Shown here piece after piece: positions 1-4,943 of a DNA stretch of 6,967 bases. Below the pieces are notes generated by a model. That model did not search any database, was not told where the DNA came from, and worked only from the letters and a program-made list of their open reading frames with translations. Source of the stretch: JBGTLW01 sp041743835 (GTDB taxonomy: Bacteria; Planctomycetota; Phycisphaerae; Phycisphaerales; Phycisphaeraceae); NCBI GenBank assembly GCA_041743835.1, contig JBGTLW010000121.1, forward strand, positions 1-6,967. The letters run 5' to 3'. How positions within the stretch are numbered: the first letter of the stretch is position 1; each line of letters begins with the position of its first letter. The position numbers and the translations under genes were made by a program.

Positions 1-1
1 G

Positions 2-412
2 GCGCTCACCGCCAGGCGCCTTGAGGAAGTCAGGGAAATCCGCACCCGCTCGAAGCAGACCCTCCCGCTGCTCAGGTCCATGCTGAAGCATCAGAAGGAC
101 GCCGCCGAAGCACAGCGCATCTTCAAGGACATCGAGCGCCACCGGGACACGGTGATGGGCATGTCCGAAGCCTTCGCGCTGGTGAACGATGTCAACTCCG
201 TGGGCGTCTACAACCGGACGCGCGCGGATCGGGCGATCGCCCACCACGACACGGAAGATCCCTACGAGCGCCAGCGCCGTCAGATCGAGCGAGACATCAC
301 CAACATCGAGTGGCTGATTCAGGCAGCCGAAGAATCCATCCAGATCCTCGAGGACGCTCTCAAACGCCTTCACGAAACGCAGCCCACCGCTCACGAACAC
401 GCCGCCGCCTGA
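2..412 (+). CDS. C-terminal part of a helical protein, possibly Maf/DUF115-like (5' end outside window)
   Basis: The frame is open from the left edge to the TGA at 410-412, so about 136 residues of a longer protein are visible; the ATG at 80 lies inside the open frame and is probably not the true start. The segment is almost all charged helix, rich in Glu, Arg, Gln and Ala, with heptad-like spacing that suggests a coiled coil, and ends in a short Ala/His tail. There is no membrane segment and no catalytic motif. Long C-terminal helical regions of this kind occur in the Maf/DUF115 (MptE-like) proteins that help attach nonulosonic acids to flagellin, and the CMP-sugar synthetase two genes downstream fits that, but this is inference from texture and context. 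It could equally be another coiled-coil protein. The reading frame is certain; the family is not. The next gene starts 24 bp downstream in the same frame. Confidence 0.7.
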   Translation, partial: ALTARRLEEVREIRTRSKQTLPLLRSMLKHQKDAAEAQRIFKDIERHRDTVMGMSEAFALVNDVNSVGVYNRTRADRAIAHHDTEDPYERQRRQIERDITNIEWLIQAAEESIQILEDALKRLHETQPTAHEHAAA

Positions 413-436
413 TCCCAACCCGCAACTCACAATCCC

Positions 437-2065
437 ATGCCCATCGCGCTGGTTCCAGTCAATCTCGAACGGACTTTCCTCGGCCTGCCGTCGCGGACAG
501 GTGAGCTAGTCGCGGGCAGGCCGGTGCTTCACTGGACGCTGGCGAGGCTTTCGCGCATGGCCTGCGTCGATCGGATCGTGATCCTGCATCCATTGGGCCA
601 GCAGCCGCTGGCGCTCATTGATGCGAGCGATCACCCCAAGCCCATCGTCGCCCACGCCTTCGATCCGGCTGATGATCCCCACGCCGCGCAGCGCGCCGCG
701 GCCCGCAAGTGGGCTCTCGGCGCCTGGCGCGGAGGGCTGGGCGGGGCGACGTGCTACGACGAGCTGCTCCCGGCCGGGCCTCTGCTCGCGGCCATGCAGG
801 CGCACGGGGCAGATGCCGCAGCCATCGTCGGCGGGGACTGGTGCGGGTTCGATCCCGCGTTGGCGTCCCTCCAACTCAAGCGCCTCACCGACGCCCCCGA
901 CGCGATGAAGCTCACCTTCACCCAGGCCCCGCCGGGCCTCGGGGCGATCTGTGTGAGCCGGGCGTTGCTGGAAGACCTGGCCCAACACGGCGCGGGCTTC
1001 CACCATGCGCTGTGGTACAACCCGCGCCGGCCGACCATCGACCCCATCGGCAAAGAGGTGTGCCTGCCCATCCCGCCGCAGGCCCGCGACACCTTCGCCC
1101 GGTTCATCTACGACACGCCGCGCGGCATCGCCACGCTCCGCCAAGCCGCGGACGAGTTGGCGGACGATTTTTCCGGGGCAGACATCAGCCGGATCACCGC
1201 CACGCATCCCTCGCCGACCACCCCCGCCCACCCGCCGACCTATCCGCACCACCTCACCCTTGAGCTGACGCCCCGCCGCGAGGTCGCCGGCCCGGTCACC
1301 CCGCAGCACTACACCACGCTGGACCGCAGCGACATGGACACCGCGCTGGCGATCGACCTGGCCCGGCAGGTTGCGGCCATGGGCGACACCACGTTGATGC
1401 TCGGGCACCTCGGCGACCCTTTGCTGCACCCCGACTGGGAGCAAGTCATCACCGCCGCCGATGAGGCCGGGTGCTTCGCGCTTGGCATCGAAACAGACCT
1501 GCTCTGCGAGGCCCCGGTGCTCGAACGCCTGGCTTCCCTGCCGCTGGACGTGATCGTGGTGCGGATCAATGCGGACACCGCCGCGACTTATGAGCGCGTG
1601 ATGGGTGAGGACCGCTTCGAGCGCGTCGCCCGCAACCTCCAGCGGCTATTTGAGCTGAAGCGGGAGCGCACAAAAGCGCGGGGGAACTTCCGGGGGGAGT
1701 TCCGGGGGGGTAATTTGCGGGGGGGTGAGTTCCGGGGGTGGGTGGTGCCGAAGTTGGTGAAGGTGAGGGACAACGTGCGTGAGATCGAGTCGTTTTTCGA
1801 TCGGTGGGTGGTGGTCGCGGGTTTTGCGGTGATCGATCGGTTCGACACGGGCGGGGGTGTCGCGGCCGACCTGTCCCCCGTGCCGATGGACCCGCCGGTC
1901 CGGCTGGCGACGCCGATGGATGGCTGCTGCGGGTACGTGCTTTCTAACGGGTTATTGACAACCGATCGTAGCGATTGGTCGGGTGGTAACGCCTTGGGCT
2001 CGGTAAGTTCGTCGCCACTCCGCGAAATCTGGCAGCAGGCGGGCCGGTTTGCCGAAGCGGTATAG
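437..2065 (+). CDS. Nucleotidyltransferase-like / degenerate radical SAM-SPASM-like fusion protein
   Basis: A 542-residue two-part protein with no signal peptide or membrane helix. Residues 1-250 resemble the GT-A/cytidylyltransferase fold: an AGRPVLHWTL stretch and a DRIVIL strand match AGKPVLAWTI and DRIIVS of the neighbouring cytidylyltransferase, but the ARGGSKG nucleotide loop is absent. Residues 270-470 resemble a radical SAM barrel (LELTPR, then LGHLGDPLLHPDW in the place of the GGEP strand), yet the CxxxCxxC positions hold R281, G285 and T288, so no 4Fe-4S cluster is expected. The end (490-535) looks SPASM-like (GYVLSNG, ALG, LREIW), keeps C497 and C498, but lacks the later cysteines. 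Residues 415-434 are an RG-rich repeat. Probably a non-catalytic or repurposed member of a surface-glycan system; the substrate is unknown. The ATG has no clear Shine-Dalgarno. The fold assignments are mine from motif spacing, the missing residues are seen directly. Confidence 0.85.
   Translation: MPIALVPVNLERTFLGLPSRTGELVAGRPVLHWTLARLSRMACVDRIVILHPLGQQPLALIDASDHPKPIVAHAFDPADDPHAAQRAAARKWALGAWRGGLGGATCYDELLPAGPLLAAMQAHGADAAAIVGGDWCGFDPALASLQLKRLTDAPDAMKLTFTQAPPGLGAICVSRALLEDLAQHGAGFHHALWYNPRRPTIDPIGKEVCLPIPPQARDTFARFIYDTPRGIATLRQAADELADDFSGADISRITATHPSPTTPAHPPTYPHHLTLELTPRREVAGPVTPQHYTTLDRSDMDTALAIDLARQVAAMGDTTLMLGHLGDPLLHPDWEQVITAADEAGCFALGIETDLLCEAPVLERLASLPLDVIVVRINADTAATYERVMGEDRFERVARNLQRLFELKRERTKARGNFRGEFRGGNLRGGEFRGWVVPKLVKVRDNVREIESFFDRWVVVAGFAVIDRFDTGGGVAADLSPVPMDPPVRLATPMDGCCGYVLSNGLLTTDRSDWSGGNALGSVSSSPLREIWQQAGRFAEAV
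1679..1741 (+). repeat. In-frame G-tract tandem repeat coding RG[N/E]F-type units
   Basis: Four imperfect tandem units of 12, 12, 15 and 15 bp (1679-1690, 1691-1702, 1703-1717, 1718-1732) plus a partial fifth (1733-1741). Each begins C followed by 5-7 G and ends in AACTTC, GAGTTC, TAATTTG or GAGTTC. They encode RGNF, RGEF, RGGNL, RGGEF and RGW within the two-domain protein, between a helix and the next strand of the radical-SAM-like region. The G runs (5, 6, 7, 7 and 5 bases) are separated by 6-8 bases, a layout able to form a G-quadruplex in the coding strand. Unit lengths are multiples of three, so gain or loss of a unit keeps the frame. Confidence 0.9.
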
Positions 2066-2112
2066 CAGCGGCGTCGTTTGCACCGGCGTGACGCTGATCC
2101 CCCATGACCTTT

Positions 2113-2116
2113 GGAG
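2113..2116 (+). promoter_or_regulatory. Ribosome binding site (GGAG) fixing the start at 2124
   Basis: GGAG lies 7 bases before the ATG at 2124. It supports this start over a TTG at 2049 in the same frame, which would add 25 residues that do not look like the family and would overlap the end of the preceding gene. The ARGGSKG loop then starts at residue 9, the usual place in cytidylyltransferases. Confidence 0.75.
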
Positions 2117-2123
2117 CGGCCAG

Positions 2124-2894
2124 ATGAGTTCGATCGCGGTGATCCTTGCACGGGGCGGCTCCAAAGGGCTGCCGAATAAAAACGCCCTGCCGTTGGCGGG
2201 CAAGCCCGTGCTGGCGTGGACGATCGAGCACGCCCGCGCCACGCCGGGGCTCGACCGCATCATCGTCTCCACCGATTCGGACACGCTGGCCCGCATCGCG
2301 CGGGGCTATGGCCTGGACGTGGTGCTGCGGCCGCCACACCTCTGCGACGACAACGCTTCGATCGTGGACGCGGCCCGCTACTCCATCAAAGCCGACGAAA
2401 ACGGCCTGGCGCACTTCGACCACATCGTGCTGCTCTATGGCAACGTGCCGGTCCGCCCGGACGACCTGACCCGGCGTGCCCTGCGCAAGCTGATGCACAC
2501 CGGCTGCGACTCGGTGCAGTCGCTTTCGCCGGTGGGCAAGCACCACCCCTACTGGATGAAGACGATCGGCAACGATCGGGCGGCCGACGCGCTCATGCCT
2601 TACGTCGAGAACACCATCGACCGCCGGCAAGACCTGCCCGCTGTGTACGCGCTCGATGGCGGGGTGATCGCGGTGGCGCGTGACAGCCTGTTCACGTATG
2701 ACCGCTCGAGCCCGCACGCGTTTCTGGGCACCGACCGCCGGGCCATCCGCAACGAAGCGGACAGCGTGATCGACATCGATTCGCCACGCGACCTGCTGGT
2801 TGCCGAGGCGGTGCTCACGCTCCAGGCCAAGGCCCGCGCCCCCCGCTTCACCCCGGCCCCCGACCCCGGCCAGCCGCAGACAGCCGCGGCCTGA
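2124..2894 (+). CDS. Acylneuraminate/nonulosonate cytidylyltransferase (CMP-sugar synthetase)
   Basis: A 256-residue cytoplasmic enzyme expected to couple CTP with an acidic nine-carbon sugar (sialic, pseudaminic or legionaminic acid) to give the CMP-sugar used by transferases of surface glycans or flagellin. Visible: the nucleotide loop A9-R10-G11-G12-S13-K14-G15 followed by LPNKN, the GKPVLAWT helix (26-33), the VSTDSD strand (48-53), RPPHLCDDNASIVD (69-82), and D217-I218-D219, the likely metal-binding aspartates of the family. The usual LLQPTSPLR strand reads LLYGNVPVR (103-111), so the sugar or base contacts may differ. A Pro/Ala-rich tail of about 25 residues extends the usual 230-residue length. 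It follows the degenerate fusion gene by 58 bp, likely in one operon. Family assignment is firm; which sugar it activates cannot be told, so NeuA, PseF or LegF-like names are withheld. Confidence 0.9.
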   Translation: MSSIAVILARGGSKGLPNKNALPLAGKPVLAWTIEHARATPGLDRIIVSTDSDTLARIARGYGLDVVLRPPHLCDDNASIVDAARYSIKADENGLAHFDHIVLLYGNVPVRPDDLTRRALRKLMHTGCDSVQSLSPVGKHHPYWMKTIGNDRAADALMPYVENTIDRRQDLPAVYALDGGVIAVARDSLFTYDRSSPHAFLGTDRRAIRNEADSVIDIDSPRDLLVAEAVLTLQAKARAPRFTPAPDPGQPQTAAA

Positions 2895-2933
2895 CGCATC
2901 CACTTGCTGCTAGGCAATGAATCCCGACTCGCT

Positions 2934-2959
2934 TGCCGCGCCCGGGGTTTGACGCGGCA
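2934..2959 (+). repeat. Inverted repeat with 7-bp perfect arms upstream of the oxidase gene
   Basis: TGCCGCG (2934-2940) and CGCGGCA (2953-2959) are perfect complements around a 12-base spacer. The arm centres are 19 bp apart, about two helical turns. The right arm abuts a -10-like box. It may be an operator, or a hairpin ending the transcript of the preceding gene; no T run follows, so a standard intrinsic terminator is unlikely. Confidence 0.6.
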
Positions 2960-2965
2960 TAGAAT
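2960..2965 (+). promoter_or_regulatory. -10-like box (TAGAAT) directly before the oxidase gene
   Basis: TAGAAT matches five of six bases of TATAAT and ends six bases before the ATG at 2972. Transcription starting at the usual distance would begin at or next to the A of the ATG, giving a leaderless mRNA; no Shine-Dalgarno is visible upstream. A -35 is poor: TTGCCG at 2933-2938 sits 21 bp away, longer than the usual 17, so this is a candidate only. Confidence 0.4.
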
Positions 2966-2971
2966 GCGGGC

Positions 2972-3649
2972 ATGACAAGCCCCGAGCTGACCCACGCCGA
3001 TCCACGCCCCCCCGAGCCTGGCCGGCCACCCCGAAACAACCGTGGCCAAACGCTGCCCCCCGGGGCCGGCCAACTGGGCATGATCCTCTTCCTCATCGCG
3101 CTGGGCGTGCTCTTTGCCGCGTCGCTGGTGGCATACCTGCTCATCAGGGTGCTGAGCCTGCAACCCACGCCGACGATCACCGGCGAATTCATCCCCTCCA
3201 CCGCGCCGGGACTCGGGAAAGTCGGCCTGCCCACGACGCTCTGGCTCTCGACACTCCTCATGCTGCTCAGCTCCGTCACCATCCACTCCGCGGTCGAGGC
3301 GGTGAGGCGGGAACGGCAGCTCTGGCTCCGACGATGGCTGGTGGTCACCATGCTGCTCGCGGCCGGGTTCCTGCTGGTGCAGTCGCCGGCGCTCGCGCAA
3401 CTGCTCAGCGACCACTTCGCGGCACAGAAGGGGGTCACCACCGTGTCCGGGCTCATCTTCGTGCTCATCATCATCCACGCGTTGCACGTGGTGGGCGGGG
3501 TGCTGCCGCTGACGATCGTCACCTACAAGGCCCACCGCGGCCGATACGACCACGAGTACCACGCACCCCTGAGCTACGTGTCGATGTACTGGCACTTCCT
3601 CGATGTGGTCTGGCTGGTGATGTTCGGCGTGCTCATGGTGGCGTCCTGA
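2972..3649 (+). CDS. Heme-copper (cytochrome c) oxidase subunit III, five-helix form
   Basis: A 225-residue inner-membrane protein. After a Pro-rich soluble N-terminus (1-33) there are five hydrophobic helices at about 35-60, 87-108, 121-137, 160-185 and 205-224. The fourth carries H169 and H172 with VVGG, and the fifth carries YWHFLDVVW (206-214), both hallmarks of subunit III; the second has the PTTLWLST stretch. Subunit III supports the catalytic subunit I during proton-pumping oxygen reduction and holds no redox centre itself. The first helix reads GMILFLIALGVLFAASLVAY, where mitochondrial-type proteins have a conserved Ser-Glu; L44 takes the place of the Glu. Length fits the short CyoC/CtaE type without the first two helices of mitochondrial COX3. 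No subunit I, II or IV gene lies within this window; other subunits must be elsewhere. It appears to have its own promoter. Confidence 0.9.
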   Translation: MTSPELTHADPRPPEPGRPPRNNRGQTLPPGAGQLGMILFLIALGVLFAASLVAYLLIRVLSLQPTPTITGEFIPSTAPGLGKVGLPTTLWLSTLLMLLSSVTIHSAVEAVRRERQLWLRRWLVVTMLLAAGFLLVQSPALAQLLSDHFAAQKGVTTVSGLIFVLIIIHALHVVGGVLPLTIVTYKAHRGRYDHEYHAPLSYVSMYWHFLDVVWLVMFGVLMVAS

Positions 3650-3928
3650 CTTCGCAGACCGCCTAAACACCCCATCTTTACATTCAATCCCGATAATCCC
3701 CGTATTCATCGTGGATAGCGGGTGAAATTAACCAAACCGTGACGATGGCCACTTGCAATCTCGGGCAAATGCCCTACAACATCATCCAGACGCGGCGCAA
3801 TGCCGTCGTCGAGGAACGGGACCTGCGGAACACAAGGGGCGGGATCGACCAACAGCTCAAGCACGTCTGCCCATCAGATGGGTGAGCGGATCGGCGTTGG
3901 CTCGCGGATGAGACACGAGGGAAGAAAG
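3650..3928. other. 279-bp stretch between genes, no convincing gene
   Basis: The first 90 bp are clearly richer in A and T than the surroundings, which suits a promoter region; a TTTACA at 3677-3682 is a possible -35 but no good -10 follows at the right distance. Two short dyads occur: GGGC-AAAT-GCCC (3763-3774) and CCCATC-A-GATGGG (3870-3882), the second 46 bases before the next start. A 46-codon ORF (ATG 3745 to TGA 3885) lies in the middle but has no Shine-Dalgarno and no resemblance I recognise. I see no tRNA, no T-rich intrinsic terminator for the oxidase gene and no known riboswitch core. Confidence 0.6.
3917..3920 (+). promoter_or_regulatory. Ribosome binding site (GAGG) fixing the start at 3929
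   Basis: GAGGGAAG begins at 3917; the GAGG core is 8 bases from the ATG at 3929. It favours this start over the in-frame ATGs at 3800, 3878 and 3908, whose extra residues are Ser/Arg-rich and would push the signal-peptide-like helix far from the N-terminus. Confidence 0.75.
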
Positions 3929-4180
3929 ATGCGACGCAAGAGTTGGATACGCAAGTACCAGGTGGTACTCACGACGCTGGCCGCACTGTCGGTGTGTGTG
4001 GTGATCTGGGTGGTTTCGCCCGCGGCCGGGGGCCACGTCGGGACCACGGCCACGGCGGCCACGCAACCGCAAAACAGTTGGGCAAACCTCACCATGCCGG
4101 CAAGTGGCGCGGCCCTGCTGGTCGGGGTGATCGGCACACAGATGCTCCGCCGTCAACGCATCAAGTCGTCGGCGGCGTAA
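3929..4180 (+). CDS. 83-residue membrane/secreted micro-protein with a PEP-CTERM-like tail
   Basis: I do not recognise this gene by homology. Residues 1-11 are basic (RRK, RK), followed by a hydrophobic helix at 12-30 that could be a signal peptide or anchor. Residues 31-55 are a short polar linker rich in Ala, Thr, Gln and Asn. The end reads MPASGAALLVGVIG (56-69) then TQMLRRQR: a Pro-containing motif, a hydrophobic helix and an Arg cluster, the three-part order of PEP-CTERM sorting signals (usually VPEP first), though the motif is degenerate. If real, the exported chain would be only about 25 residues plus the sorting tail, remarkably small. It could instead be a simple double-pass membrane protein with both ends in the cytoplasm. 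The strong ribosome binding site favours a real gene. Its last 20 bp overlap the end of the convergent gene. Confidence 0.65.
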   Translation: MRRKSWIRKYQVVLTTLAALSVCVVIWVVSPAAGGHVGTTATAATQPQNSWANLTMPASGAALLVGVIGTQMLRRQRIKSSAA

Positions 4181-4898
4181 CTTCAGGTTGGCTGTCCTCT
4201 GACGCACGCACACCCGTCGCCCCTGCGATCAGGGTTTCTGCGGTGCCCAGCAGCACCAGCGCGTAGCCGAACAATTCGATCGATTCTTCCGCGACGATCT
4301 TGACCACACGCTCGTAGGCGTTGCCCATGACGCCCTGCCACAGCTCGACCTGTCCGAAGAGCTGCGCCAAGACGACCACACAGATAAAGCCCGCCCAACA
4401 GATCGCTCCGCCCGACGTAGCCAGCCACCGCATGGCCGCCGCCTTGGCCCCGCCCCGCCAGAACGCGAGCACCACCACCGCCCAGCACACCGTCGCGGGG
4501 TAGCTCCAATGCAGCAGGGGCAGAGCCTTGAACCAGCTATCCAACTCTCGGCAGGCCGCCACCGCGATCACCGCGCCAAGCGCTACTAGAAAAGCCCGGT
4601 CCCTGCGACGCGGCACGCACGCCCCACACCACGCAAGCAAGGCCGACGCCGCAGCGATCACAAACTGTGTCCTCTCGACCACGCCGCCCTCGCGGAACGA
4701 CGCCTGATCGAAGCTCTCTGACGCGGCAATCATCAGGATCAGCCCATAGGTCACCGCAAACATGAAGAGCGTGTAACCCGCGTAGCGCAGCAGAATCGCG
4801 CCGCCCCAGGTGCCCCCGGTGGATGCAACCGGCTGGACCGCAGGGTGAGCAAGGGCTTGAGAACACGTCGGATGCGTCTTGGCAATCGTTTCTGACAT
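4161..4898 (-). CDS. Six-helix membrane protein of unknown function
   Basis: A 245-residue protein not recognised as a named family. After a soluble N-terminus of about 30 residues there are about six hydrophobic segments: 33-59, 77-95, 101-116, 128-147, 158-181 and 206-226. Charged residues at their borders stand out: E70 and E75-R76 after the first, R98-R99-D100 after the second, R117-E118-x-D120 after the third, and A203-E204-E205-S-I-E208 entering the last helix. Such acidic and basic residues near the membrane suggest a ligand, metal or proton site, but no function can be assigned. The C-terminus is a short acidic/Pro/Thr tail. It begins 45 bp downstream of the TadE-like gene on the same strand and may share its transcript, though a direct repeat in the gap could mark separate control. 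No good Shine-Dalgarno precedes the ATG. Its final 20 bp overlap the micro-protein gene tail to tail. Confidence 0.8.
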   Translation of the reverse strand: MSETIAKTHPTCSQALAHPAVQPVASTGGTWGGAILLRYAGYTLFMFAVTYGLILMIAASESFDQASFREGGVVERTQFVIAAASALLAWCGACVPRRRDRAFLVALGAVIAVAACRELDSWFKALPLLHWSYPATVCWAVVVLAFWRGGAKAAAMRWLATSGGAICWAGFICVVVLAQLFGQVELWQGVMGNAYERVVKIVAEESIELFGYALVLLGTAETLIAGATGVRASEDSQPEVTPPTT

Positions 4899-4912
4899 CT
4901 TCGGGCCACACG

Positions 4913-4930
4913 CGGGTTAGGATCGGGTTA
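4913..4930. repeat. Direct repeat CGGGTTA x2 with 11-bp period
   Basis: CGGGTTA occurs at 4913-4919 and 4924-4930, separated by GGAT; on the minus strand this is TAACCCG twice, 15-32 bases upstream of the ATG of the membrane protein. Two half-sites one helical turn apart are typical of response-regulator operators, so this may be a control site for that gene. The short length means chance cannot be excluded. Confidence 0.5.
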
Positions 4931-4943
4931 AAAACCGCGAATC

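Noticed and set aside
506..1444. 312-codon open frame on the minus strand
   Set aside because: It lies opposite the fusion gene, is rich in Arg, Gly and Val, has no recognisable motif or ribosome binding site, and is the usual mirror frame of high-GC coding DNA.
1679..1741. CRISPR-like or mobile repeat interpretation of the G-rich repeat
   Set aside because: Units are 12-15 bp with no spacers, stay in frame and encode a regular peptide, so this is a coding minisatellite.
2104..2127. Seven-codon mini-ORF (MTFGAAR) whose TGA overlaps the ATG of the cytidylyltransferase
   Set aside because: The ATGA overlap could allow coupling, but it has no ribosome binding site and a frame this short is expected by chance.
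2600..3709. 369-codon minus-strand open frame
   Set aside because: It runs across the cytidylyltransferase and oxidase genes, both firmly identified on the plus strand; its His/Arg/Glu-rich composition is that of a shadow frame.
3870..3882. Palindrome CCCATC-A-GATGGG as a terminator
   Set aside because: No T run follows and the one-base centre leaves only a four-pair stem; at most an operator-like site.
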